From Capillimicrobium parvum (GTDB lineage Bacteria > Actinomycetota > Thermoleophilia > Solirubrobacterales > Solirubrobacteraceae), in assembly GCF_021172045.1 (NCBI RefSeq), contig NZ_CP087164.1:1612001-1676000 (forward strand): a stretch of 64,000 bases of DNA, in the 5' to 3' direction. The notes under the pieces are model-generated. The model had not been told where the DNA came from, did not search any database, and saw only the letters and a program-made list of their open reading frames with translations. Shown piece by piece: positions 39,335-47,185 of this stretch. A program made the position numbers and the translations under genes. Within the stretch, counting starts at the first letter, position 1. Each line of letters begins with the position of its first letter.

Positions 39335-40039
39335 ATGTCACGCTCGCAAGCTCCCCCCGTGTCGGCTGTCATTGACCAATCACGTTTCCCAGCCTTGTTT
39401 TCCTTCGTGAGTTGGGGCATCGACATGCAGCTCGGCGACATCCGAGACATGCTCAGGCTGCCCATGTTTGACGTTGGGCTAGAAGCCGGCCAGAACTTCG
39501 CAGCGACCACTTCGCTGGTTAATGTGATCGCCGGCGCCTCGGTCTGGTTCTACGACGCCTCAGAGGACGGGCTGTCCAACCGCGGAGACCGTAGTCGCCG
39601 CTATCGAGAGACTCTCGAGGGGTATTGGCCATGGGATACCGAGGCCGTTGACTCTGAGATAGGAATCAAGGTGCTCTACGACCACGTGCGAAACCCGCTC
39701 GCGCACGCATTTGGCATGCCAGGCCTGGACGAAGGCACGCTGATCTCGATTGCCAAGAGCCCGCTAACCGAAGCGCAGATCGCTGAGATCGACCACGCCG
39801 AGACACGGCCCAGCTGGATCGGCCCAACGATGATGCCCGCACCATCAGGTGCGCCCGACCGCGCGTATTTCGTGAACGTCCCAGCGCTTTACTGGGGGGT
39901 GCGGCGGACGCTCTACGCGGTGCTGACCGACGAGCAGCAACTGCCAGCCGCCGATGCTCTGGCCCAATCGCTGATGCGCTCCCTCGTACACCCCAACGCC
40001 TCATGGCGCGCGTCCGGCTCAGCGCCAGCGGGCGGCTAG
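39335..40039 (+). CDS. Hypothetical protein with HEPN-like RNxxxH motif
   Basis: 234 residues from ATG 39335 (GTG 39326 is an alternative). KVLYDHVRNPLAHAFGM contains R-N-P-L-A-H, the R-x4-H element that marks catalytic HEPN RNases and many HEPN-like helical proteins. The N-terminal half has SVWFYDASEDGLSNRGDRSRRYRETLEGYWPWD, which is unrecognised. It belongs to the cargo-like group with the lipoprotein gene 27 bases upstream. HEPN assignment rests on one motif and its setting. Confidence 0.5.
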   Translation: MSRSQAPPVSAVIDQSRFPALFSFVSWGIDMQLGDIRDMLRLPMFDVGLEAGQNFAATTSLVNVIAGASVWFYDASEDGLSNRGDRSRRYRETLEGYWPWDTEAVDSEIGIKVLYDHVRNPLAHAFGMPGLDEGTLISIAKSPLTEAQIAEIDHAETRPSWIGPTMMPAPSGAPDRAYFVNVPALYWGVRRTLYAVLTDEQQLPAADALAQSLMRSLVHPNASWRASGSAPAGG

Positions 40040-40390
40040 GCGATCCAGCACTCAAACGGCAGCGACCCAGGCCGAAACCCACGGCCCGCGCACACGCACC
40101 CCAAAACCCCCGATCCCACCGGGGCACACGCCCCCACACGCGCCCAAACCCGCCGAAACCCCCAAAGATCAACAACACCAGTAAGCCTACAGCCCGAGTG
40201 CGCTTGCGGCTGGGATCGTTGCCGAAAACGCGCGTGAGGCACCCGCGCGCTTCTGCCCTGCTTCTCGTTACGCGCATAGGCTTGTGGCAGCCGAAGCGCC
40301 GGAGCCACAAAGGAAGCTCGGGGACAATGCGGATCGCGCGAACGTAGGCTGATCCTCCACTGTGATCCGTGGCACGCTCAACGTCTGCTC
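40040..40390. other. Non-coding C-rich tract
   Basis: No gene is supported. From 40095 to 40165 the plus strand has at least seven C runs of three to five bases in a row, with few G, so the minus strand can form G-quadruplexes. The region separates the rightward cargo genes from the serine recombinase unit. Confidence 0.55.
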
Positions 40391-40400
40391 GAGTCGGTCT

Positions 40401-40429
40401 GTACAGCAATCGGTCGTTTGCTGTACGGT
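40401..40429 (+). promoter_or_regulatory. Inverted-repeat operator before the serine recombinase
   Basis: GTACAGCAA (40401-40409) and TTGCTGTAC (40418-40426) are perfect inverted arms with an 8-base spacer; the right arm overlaps a -10-like TACGGT (40424-40429). This fits a dimeric repressor site, possibly for the recombinase itself or the excisionase-like protein encoded nearby. Confidence 0.6.
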
Positions 40430-40500
40430 CGCTCCTCTAGTGGGCCGGCGACGGGGGCAACCGTCCCGGCCCGTGGCACCGAGGCGATAGGAGCGCCCTG

Positions 40501-41166
40501 ATGCGAGTTGTAGGTTACGTGCGGGTCAGTACCGAAGAGCAGGCGGATAGCCGAGCTGGGCTGGACGCACAGCGAGCTGCGATCGCCGCTGAGGCGCAGC
40601 GTCGTGGTTGGACGCTAGTCGACGTCATCGAGGACGCTGGGTATTCCGCCAAGGATCTGCGTCGGCCCGGCATCCGTGTGGCGCTCGAGGCGATGGCCTC
40701 AGGTCACGCTGATGTCCTGATCGTCGCCAAGCTGGACCGCTTGTCACGCTCGCTGGTCGATTTCGCCGGACTGATGGCGACCGCTCAGCGTCAGGGGTGG
40801 GCTTGCCTCGCGCTCGACACACCGGCCGACCCGACAACCCCGATGGGCGAGGCGATGGTTTCGATCATGGCCACGTTCGCTCAGCTTGAGCGGCGTCTGA
40901 TCGGCCAGCGCACACGAGACGGGTTGGCCGCGAAGCGCGCGGCCGGCGTGCGGCTCGGGCGTCGCTCAGAACTCCCGGTCACGGTCGTCTCGCGCATCGT
41001 CCGTGAGCGCGCAGAAGGCCGCAGCTTGCGCGCCATTGCTGAGCACCTCAACGCTGACAGCGTGGCGACCGGCCAGGGCGGAAAGCGCTGGTACGCCTCG
41101 AGCGTCCGGGCGGCGTTGAGTGCCGCCGAGCGCAATGGCGCCTCGACGCCCGTACAAACCGTCTGA
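40501..41166 (+). CDS. Serine recombinase (resolvase/invertase family)
   Basis: 221 residues. The catalytic serine is in VVGYVRVSTEEQADSRAGLDAQ, with the conserved arginines in AKLDRLSRSLVDF and FAQLERRLIGQRTRDGLAAKR. The C-terminus has a resolvase-type helix-turn-helix (EGRSLRAIAEHLNADSV, GKRWYASSVRAAL). The length is that of small resolvases, and it lacks the long C-terminal domain of large serine integrases. It likely resolves or inverts DNA in the element or acts as a regulator. Confidence 0.9.
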   Translation: MRVVGYVRVSTEEQADSRAGLDAQRAAIAAEAQRRGWTLVDVIEDAGYSAKDLRRPGIRVALEAMASGHADVLIVAKLDRLSRSLVDFAGLMATAQRQGWACLALDTPADPTTPMGEAMVSIMATFAQLERRLIGQRTRDGLAAKRAAGVRLGRRSELPVTVVSRIVRERAEGRSLRAIAEHLNADSVATGQGGKRWYASSVRAALSAAERNGASTPVQTV

Positions 41167-41184
41167 CGTACCGATGACCGACGC

Positions 41185-41436
41185 CTATGTGGCATCGCGA
41201 TCGGCGAGCCACTCATCGCATATCGAGAGTCGGTAGCGCCGGCTGCCGCCCACCATCCGTGACGGCATCCCCTGTGTCTGCCACCGGCGGACTGTGCGGC
41301 CGGACACCCCAAAGTGGTTCGCAACGACACGTTCGGCCACCCACGGCTGCCATCGCGTCCCGTGATCGTCGAAGCGGTCCGGGAAGGGGATGACCATCCC
41401 GCCAACGTCGGCTTGGCCACTACTCGGTGTACGCAT
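41185..41436 (-). CDS. Excisionase-like helix-turn-helix protein
   Basis: 83 residues. RWQPWVAERVVANHFGVSGRTVRRWQTQGMPSRMVGGSRRYRLSICDEWLADRDAT follows the winged-helix MerR/AlpA/HTH_17 plan (HFGVSGRTVRRWQxxGMP...RRYRL). It is convergent with the serine recombinase and divergent from the 41933 gene. It could be a second excisionase or a repressor for the adjacent operator sites. Confidence 0.75.
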   Translation of the reverse strand: MRTPSSGQADVGGMVIPFPDRFDDHGTRWQPWVAERVVANHFGVSGRTVRRWQTQGMPSRMVGGSRRYRLSICDEWLADRDAT

Positions 41437-41932
41437 TGCCGTCCTCTCCTGGCCATCACTGTCAGGGGAGCATTTAGCCCCACCCTGGCCACGTCAAGAG
41501 CCGGACCTGTCAGTCGAGCGGTGACCATGAGGCGGTGGTGAGTCCGTGCTTCACGGTAGCTTCGGGGTCTCGTAAGGGGAAACCCGGTCGCATCGTCAGT
41601 GTGAGCCCCGAGCGTGTCCTTTCATATGAGAGGGACACACGTCGCCACCAAACCCGAATCCCGCCCACCGTATTTGGCGCGTCCGCGCTCGCAAGCGCAA
41701 GGGGGGAGGGGCCTTCGCGTTCCGTTGCGATCCCGAATCTATTCTTCCGCGGGCTGCTCAAATTCTGGCGGTTAACGGCTTTTCTGCGACAGAAGTGCGT
41801 CAGTTTGTGCTGCGGATTGATGCCGGGTGGGCAGGTAGACTGGGGGTGTGCTGCATGACCGTGATATAGCTGTGAGTTGCCTGGGCCGCTGGTGGTGGCC
41901 GTTTGCGCGCGTGTGCGGCGGGTGGGTGTGTG
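41437..41932. other. Large divergent intergenic region with operator-like repeats
   Basis: Nearly 500 bases lack a convincing gene (a 107-codon frame at 41535-41858 has no family features). CTGTCAG occurs at 41459 and 41507 and again twice-like near 42732-42753. A hairpin GTGTCC/GGACAC encloses ATAT at 41614-41638. A promoter for 41933 probably lies near 41840 (TAGACT). Confidence 0.45.
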
Positions 41933-42709
41933 ATGGCTAGGGCGGGCTTGCTGCGGTACACCAATCCGAACACGTGGACGTTCCCGGGTGGCTGGCAGTA
42001 CAACCCGCCCCAGCAGCAGGCGCCTGCGGTCCTGCCGGCCAACAGTACTCAGCCGGGGGCGCCTCCGGGCGAGGTGGTGCCGTTCGATGCGGCGTTGACC
42101 GCGCAGCTCAACGGGGCTGATTTGAACTACGGCAACACGTTGGCGGCTCTGGCGGCGCAGGAGCCGATCATCCAGCGTTCGTTTGGGTATCAGGATGATG
42201 GGTCGATTGACCCGAACAACCCGTTCTCGAGGGCGCAGCTTCTTCAACGGGCGTATCAGCAGACCCAGCGCGGAACGGGGAACCGGTACGCCGCCCGCGG
42301 GCAACTGTATTCCGGGGCGTTGCAGCGGGCGCAGAGCGATAACCAGTTCAACTATCAGGCGCAGGACGCGATGCTGAGGGGTTCGTATGCGCAGCAGCTT
42401 GCGGAGCTCGCCGGGTTGCAGGCTGATGCGGCGAACACGAGGAACAACCAGCGGAGCGATGCGTACGAGAACTGGGTGATGTCGCAGGTGGCGAACCGGA
42501 ACGCTCCACCTGTTGATCCAAGTCCGGCGCCTGCTGGTGGCCCCAGTCCCGAGGAACCCCTGGGTCCGGCGTCTCCGATGCCGCCGCAGCAGTCGTTCGC
42601 GAGTCTTCAGGGCACCCCGGTGGAGCAGTATCTGCGCGCGGTGTATGCCGCGTCTCAGGGAGCGGGATCTGCCGGTGGGCTTGTGGGTCGCCTGTTCGCT
42701 CGGCGGTAG
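41933..42709 (+). CDS. Phage virion-like protein, Gln/Asn-rich
   Basis: 258 residues from ATG 41933. The N-terminus LRYTNPNTWTFPGGWQYNPPQQQ is followed by a helical core rich in Gln, Asn and Ala: FSRAQLLQRAYQQTQRGTGNRYAARGQLYSGALQRAQSDNQFNYQAQDAML. This composition and the RGQLYSGALQ stretch resemble proteins in the structural module of actinobacteriophages. Its codon use (many CAG, TTG and T-ending codons) differs from chromosomal genes here. The final third is Pro-rich. Exact role unknown. Confidence 0.6.
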   Translation: MARAGLLRYTNPNTWTFPGGWQYNPPQQQAPAVLPANSTQPGAPPGEVVPFDAALTAQLNGADLNYGNTLAALAAQEPIIQRSFGYQDDGSIDPNNPFSRAQLLQRAYQQTQRGTGNRYAARGQLYSGALQRAQSDNQFNYQAQDAMLRGSYAQQLAELAGLQADAANTRNNQRSDAYENWVMSQVANRNAPPVDPSPAPAGGPSPEEPLGPASPMPPQQSFASLQGTPVEQYLRAVYAASQGAGSAGGLVGRLFARR

Positions 42710-42731
42710 CTCCGCGCCTTGCTGTGACGGA

Positions 42732-42761
42732 CTGTCATTACGACCACTGTCAGTGGTAGTG
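42732..42761 (+). promoter_or_regulatory. Palindromic operator/promoter downstream of the virion-like gene
   Basis: ACCACTGTCAGTGGT (42743-42757) is a perfect odd palindrome. It lies between a -35-like CTGTCA (42732-42737) and a -10 TAGTGT (42756-42761) 18 bases apart, so a repressor bound here would block transcription. The next start codon is 222 bases away and an intrinsic terminator intervenes. Confidence 0.55.
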
Positions 42762-42838
42762 TTGCCGGTACAGCGTCAACGCTTGGAACACGTTCACGCT
42801 TAGAACCACCCCCACGCATCATCCACTGAACGCCTCTC

Positions 42839-42877
42839 CTAAGGGCCACTCTTCGCGGAGTGGCCCTTAGTTGTTTT
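42839..42877 (+). terminator. Strong intrinsic terminator
   Basis: CTAAGGGCCACTC (42839-42851) and GAGTGGCCCTTAG (42858-42870) form a perfect 13-bp stem with a TTCGCG loop followed by TTGTTTT. It is the best Rho-independent terminator in the window. It ends either the 41933 transcript or a short RNA started at about 42768. Confidence 0.9.
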
Positions 42878-42983
42878 CTGTGCACCGCCGGACCGCGCAC
42901 TATGATCCGCGCCGTTCAGTGGAGGATGACGCGCGAGTTCCAGCGTGGCACCTCCAGAAAAGTTCATATATGGAGGTCCCGCT

Positions 42984-43556
42984 ATGGGAACCACATTGGC
43001 CCGAGAGGGCACGGATGTTCAGCCTGCGGAGCATGTTCAGGCCGCGGAATGGCTCGAGCTGATCGCCGAGGCCGAGAGGTACGAGGTGATTACGGGTGAG
43101 CGAGCCGATACGTACCGGAGATACGTGGTTGTCTGCCGTCAGCAGTTCGAGCGTCATGCGCCGGGGCTGCGACGGGACATCAAGCGGGCGCAGGTCGCGA
43201 GCGCACATTACGAGAAGGTCGAGCCGATTCGCCGCCGGATCGTCCGTGCGGTCCGTGAGCGGGCAGCGCGGGTAGTGCGATCGGCGAGGGGTTTTTACGT
43301 CGCTACGGCTGCGCGTGAGCACCGCGTGGCGCCTTCCCGCCGTCGCGCGTCCACGAGCCGCGACGACGGCGACAGCGGGCCAGAACCAGCAGCGAACGGC
43401 CCGACGCTCAGTGTTGAGCAGTTTGCTGGGCTCACCGCTGGCCTGACTAGCAGCGAGCGCAACACGGTGTTCAACGGGCTGTCTGTCAGGCTGCGTCAGC
43501 AGTTCTGGGATGACGTGCAGGCCCGAACGAACCGCAACCGGGAGGTAGCGCGATGA
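42984..43556 (+). CDS. Hypothetical protein preceding the primase-helicase
   Basis: 190 residues from ATG 42984 with TGGAGGT upstream. HVQAAEWLELIAEAERYEVITGERADTYRRYVVVCRQQFERHAPGLRRDIKRAQVASAHYEKVEPIRRRIVRAVRERAARVVRSARGFYV is helical and basic; the C-terminal half has a linker (SRDDGDSGPEPA) then VEQFAGLTAGLTSSERNTVFNGLSVRLRQQFWDDVQA. It overlaps the primase gene by four bases and may be a replication accessory. No family recognised. Confidence 0.65.
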   Translation: MGTTLAREGTDVQPAEHVQAAEWLELIAEAERYEVITGERADTYRRYVVVCRQQFERHAPGLRRDIKRAQVASAHYEKVEPIRRRIVRAVRERAARVVRSARGFYVATAAREHRVAPSRRRASTSRDDGDSGPEPAANGPTLSVEQFAGLTAGLTSSERNTVFNGLSVRLRQQFWDDVQARTNRNREVAR

Positions 43557-45685
43557 CTACTCTCGATTGCGTAGATGTGCGCGCGCTTTTCGCCGACCTC
43601 GGTGTGTCATTGCCGGCCGGCGGGCCCAACGTGTCCGTGTCGTGCTTCGCGCCAGGCGACGTTCATCGCAACGGGGATCGGAGCCCCTCCGCCAGCGTGA
43701 ACGTCGAGACGGGCGCCTGGCTATGCCATGGGTGCGGAGCGAAGGGCGGCGCGTACGACGCTGCGCTCGCACAGGGACGGGCACCGGGTGATGCGATGGA
43801 GTTGCTCAAGCGCCATGGGCTGGTTGGCGGGGATGACACGCCTCGCCGCGGCGCCGCCAGTCGCTCGGGTGGCGATAGACCCCCCGCCGCGCTTCCCGAC
43901 GAGGCGACGCTCGTCCAGTGGCAGCAGGACTTGCAGGGACACGCCAAGCTGCTCAAGCGTCTCGAGGATCGGAACGGCTGGACGGCCCGGGCGCTCGCTG
44001 CGGCCGGGGCTGGGTGGGGCCAGGCGGATGGCTGGCGGGAGAAGCGCCTCGTGTTCCCGATCAATGACACCGGCGGAGAGCTCATTAACGTGGTCGGCTA
44101 CCTCCCAGGAGGCGAGCCGAAGTCGCTAGCGCTCCGAGGACGCCCACGGGACATCTTCCCGCCCGTCGAGACGATCGAGGGCCATGAGGTGACGATCGTC
44201 GAGGGTGAGGGCGACGCGGTGAGCATGAACGTGTTCGAGTTGCCCGCGGTCGCGATTCCCGGCACCGGGGCCGCGACGGGCTTCAGCAAGTACGCGGCTC
44301 GGTTCGCGCTCGTCGATCGTGTGAACGTGTCGATGGATTGCGACCCGCAGGGCCGTGGCGCCCGAGAGGCGATCGCGGCCGCGTTGCACGCTGTCGGCGT
44401 GGATGTTCGCGTTCTCGACATCGACCCGGGCCGGGATGACGGCTACGACGTTGGCGACATGTTGCGGGAAGCCTCAGAGTTCGGCGCTGACGGCGTGGCG
44501 AGCGCAAAGAAGGCGCTCATGGCGCTGGCGCGGGAGGCGGTGTCGTGGTCGCCGCCAGGGGATGTCGTTTCTGAGCCCGCCCACGAGGCAACGTCTGGTG
44601 TGGCCGACGAGATCGCGGTTCCGGCCACGAGCGAGACGCCCGTGGGGGAGACAGACCGCTACGCGGGCCGGATCATCGACCTCGACGCCCTACTCGCCAA
44701 GCCGCCCGAGCCTATCCCGTGGCGGGTGCAAGGTGTAGTCGCTGACGGCACACTGACAATCGTCAGCGGCGAGAGCGGCGGCGGCAAATCATGGCTCGCA
44801 CAGGCGCTCTGCACAGGTGTCGCCCGCGGCCAAGCCATGGCGGGCATCCTCTGCGTCAAGGGGATCGCGCTCTACATCGACGCGGAGATGGGGCCACGAA
44901 TGTTCGTGGACCAGCGGCTACGGCCCACCGGTGCCACGACCGCCGAGTTCCAGTACATCGACGCGATGGGGCTCGACATCTCCATGCCGGACGACCTCGT
45001 ATGGGTCCGTCGCCAGGTCGAGAAGCTGGGCGCGAACCTTGTGGTGATCGACTCGCTACGCCGGCTCACGCCGTCGAAGTCAGAGAATGATTCCGACGAT
45101 ATGGCCCCCGCCGTGTCCGCCCTGGCGAAGCTCGCGCGTGACACGAAAGCCGCTGTCGTACTGATCCACCACAAGGGCGACTCGGAGAAGTTCTTCCGCG
45201 GCTCGTCGGCGATCAAGGATCAGGCCGACGCGCTGTTCGCCCTGCTGCGCGACCCCAACGACGAGGACGCCCCACGCACTCTCAGTTGCGGCGGAGGGCG
45301 CGGCAAGATGCGCTACGCGCCCGAGCCGGCCGATGTCTTCCTTGGCATCAGTCCCGAGTGCGGAGGTGTCGAGAGTTCTTCGCCTCCGGAGAACCCCGGG
45401 CCGCAGGTCCCGGCGAGAGAGGCGGTAGCCGCAGCGATCAAGGCGGCGCTGCCCGCAGCAACGAAGACGGAAGTCGCCCGGAAGGTCGGGCGAGCGATCA
45501 ATGACAGGACGTTCCGCGACGCATGGCGCGATCTCGAGGAGGCGGGCGAAATCGCGGAGAACTCGCGCATTTGGGAGGGTAGTAGTCATCGCCAGCCCCT
45601 AGACAACATGACGACTACTACCCCCCTCCACACGGAGGGCCGGCGTCGCGAAGCGATCTACGGCGACGAGAGGGCGGCGGCATGA
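43553..45685 (+). CDS. CHC2/TOPRIM primase fused to RecA-like replicative helicase
   Basis: 710 residues. N-terminal CHC2 zinc ribbon: SCFAPGDVHRNGDRSPSASV then WLCHGCGAKGG (about 27-66). TOPRIM domain: VTIVEGEGDAVSMNVFELPAVAIPGTGAATGF with DCDP later (about 213-265). From about residue 375 an AAA_25/RepA-type ATPase: VADGTLTIVSGESGGGKSWLAQAL (Walker A), ALYIDAEMG, NLVVIDSLRRL (Walker B), VVLIHHKGDSEKFFRGSSAIKDQAD. A C-terminal winged-helix-like stretch (PAATKTEVARKVGRAINDRTFRDAWRDLEEAGEI) follows. It should prime and unwind the element's DNA after excision, as P4 alpha-type proteins do. Confidence 0.92.
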   Translation: MTTLDCVDVRALFADLGVSLPAGGPNVSVSCFAPGDVHRNGDRSPSASVNVETGAWLCHGCGAKGGAYDAALAQGRAPGDAMELLKRHGLVGGDDTPRRGAASRSGGDRPPAALPDEATLVQWQQDLQGHAKLLKRLEDRNGWTARALAAAGAGWGQADGWREKRLVFPINDTGGELINVVGYLPGGEPKSLALRGRPRDIFPPVETIEGHEVTIVEGEGDAVSMNVFELPAVAIPGTGAATGFSKYAARFALVDRVNVSMDCDPQGRGAREAIAAALHAVGVDVRVLDIDPGRDDGYDVGDMLREASEFGADGVASAKKALMALAREAVSWSPPGDVVSEPAHEATSGVADEIAVPATSETPVGETDRYAGRIIDLDALLAKPPEPIPWRVQGVVADGTLTIVSGESGGGKSWLAQALCTGVARGQAMAGILCVKGIALYIDAEMGPRMFVDQRLRPTGATTAEFQYIDAMGLDISMPDDLVWVRRQVEKLGANLVVIDSLRRLTPSKSENDSDDMAPAVSALAKLARDTKAAVVLIHHKGDSEKFFRGSSAIKDQADALFALLRDPNDEDAPRTLSCGGGRGKMRYAPEPADVFLGISPECGGVESSSPPENPGPQVPAREAVAAAIKAALPAATKTEVARKVGRAINDRTFRDAWRDLEEAGEIAENSRIWEGSSHRQPLDNMTTTTPLHTEGRRREAIYGDERAAA

Positions 45686-45912
45686 GTACTGGCTCGTCTA
45701 CGCACCCGCACGCCCGACTGGTGGACGCGTTGGAGGCGGCTGAGATGCTGGGGGTGCCCAAGACGTGGGTGCTGGCGGAGGCCCGCGCCGATCGGGTGCC
45801 TCATGTGCGGTTGGGCCGGTACGTCCGCTTCGAGCCCGCCCAGCTTGAGACGTGGTGGCAGTCGCGACGCCGAGGACCGCAGCGAGCCGGCCGGGTCGGC
45901 CGAGCGGCTTAG
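45682..45912 (+). CDS. AlpA/excisionase-type HTH protein
   Basis: 76 residues overlapping the primase stop by ATGA. LVDALEAAEMLGVPKTWVLAEARADRVPHVRLGRYVRFEPAQLETWWQSRR is a textbook excisionase-family helix-turn-helix (HTH_17). With the integrase starting 31 bases later, it is the likely directionality factor for excision. Confidence 0.88.
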   Translation: MSTGSSTHPHARLVDALEAAEMLGVPKTWVLAEARADRVPHVRLGRYVRFEPAQLETWWQSRRRGPQRAGRVGRAA

Positions 45913-45943
45913 GATGCCGCGACCGCGAACGTCGAGGAGCGAC

Positions 45944-47173
45944 ATGACGACATCCCTTGCTGAGAAGCCGAGGCGGTCCTACGGGACGGGCGGGCTCTTC
46001 GTTCGAGCCGACCGCAGCGGACGGCAGACGTGGTACGGCAAGTGGCGCACGAACGGCCGACAGATCAAGCGCAGGATCGGCCCGAAGCGCGGCGAGGGCT
46101 CGCGTGACGGGCTGACCCGGACGCAAGCGGAGGCGGAACTTCGCCGGCTGATCGCTGAGACGCCAGGGGCAGCGCGGGTAGGGGAGCGGCTGACGATGCA
46201 TGAGGCCGGCCGGCGCTATACGCGCTACCTGGCAGCGTCGGGGCGCAAGCCGTCAACGCTCGCTGCCGTGCGCGGGCACCTGGCTCACTGGATCGAGCCG
46301 TTCTTCGCGGATCGCGCGATCGACGGAATCCGGACCGAGGATGTGGCGGATCTTGTGACGCTGATGCAGGCCGGGCAGCGGCCAGGAGGGCTGAGACGGA
46401 CTAAGCCGCTGTCGCCGAAGACGATCCGCAACGCGATCGGCACGTTGAACGCGCTGATGTCGTATGCCCAGCGGAAGGGCTGGACGGGATCGAACCCCGT
46501 CCTGGATCTCGAGTTGCCCGTCGTCGAGCCCGACGAGGACATCCGGTTCCTCGAGCCTGTAGAGGTCGAGGCGGTCGGAGCCGCAGCAACGTCGGGGACG
46601 TACGAGGCGGTTGATCGGGCGCTCTACATCACCGCGGCGATGACCGGACTCCGACAGGGCGAGTTGATCGCGTTGCGGTGGCGCGACGTCGACTGGACCG
46701 CGGGCCGCATCCGGGTCAGGCAGAACTACGTGCTGGGCGAGTTTGGGACGCCGAAGAGCCGTCGATCGACCAGAAGCGTGCCGATGGCTGACCGGGTCGC
46801 CGGGGAGCTCGACTCGCTGTTCAAGGCGTCGAGCATGCAGGGCGACGACGACCTCGTGTTCGCTGACCCGCTGACTGGCGGGCCGCTCGCGAAGGCGGCG
46901 ATTCTCCGCCGGTTCCGCAAGGCGCTCAGGGTCGCGAGGCTCGATGACGCGCATGTCTTCCATGACCTACGGCACACGTTCGGGACGCGGATGGCTGCGG
47001 CCGGTGTGCCAATGAGGACGTTGCAGGAGTGGATGGGACATCGCGATATCGCGACTACGCAGCGGTATGCGGACTACGCCCCAGCACCTGAGCACGAAGC
47101 GGCTTTAATCGCCGGAGCGTTCAGATCGTCGTCGCCGATCGTTTCGGCCGCGCCTGGTGTCGTGAGCCCGTGA
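45944..47173 (+). CDS. int: Tyrosine site-specific integrase
   Basis: 409 residues from ATG 45944 (GAGGAG upstream; ATG 45914 is an alternative). An N-terminal arm-binding region (GTGGLFVRADRSGRQTWYGKWRTNGRQIKRRIG) is followed by a SAM-like core-binding domain (TMHEAGRRYTRYLAASGRKPSTLAAVRGHL) and the catalytic domain with Arg in MTGLRQGELIALRW, HDLRHTFGT, GH in WMGHRDI, and Tyr in TTQRYADYAP. It recombines the tRNA-Gly 3' end with the element's att site. A decayed relative lies at 50571. Confidence 0.96.
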   Translation: MTTSLAEKPRRSYGTGGLFVRADRSGRQTWYGKWRTNGRQIKRRIGPKRGEGSRDGLTRTQAEAELRRLIAETPGAARVGERLTMHEAGRRYTRYLAASGRKPSTLAAVRGHLAHWIEPFFADRAIDGIRTEDVADLVTLMQAGQRPGGLRRTKPLSPKTIRNAIGTLNALMSYAQRKGWTGSNPVLDLELPVVEPDEDIRFLEPVEVEAVGAAATSGTYEAVDRALYITAAMTGLRQGELIALRWRDVDWTAGRIRVRQNYVLGEFGTPKSRRSTRSVPMADRVAGELDSLFKASSMQGDDDLVFADPLTGGPLAKAAILRRFRKALRVARLDDAHVFHDLRHTFGTRMAAAGVPMRTLQEWMGHRDIATTQRYADYAPAPEHEAALIAGAFRSSSPIVSAAPGVVSP

Positions 47174-47185
47174 GAGCATCAGCGA

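Noticed and set aside
40036-40409. Minus-strand frames over the C-rich tract
   Set aside because: They translate the G-run strand into Gly/Trp/Arg low-complexity sequence without ribosome site or family.
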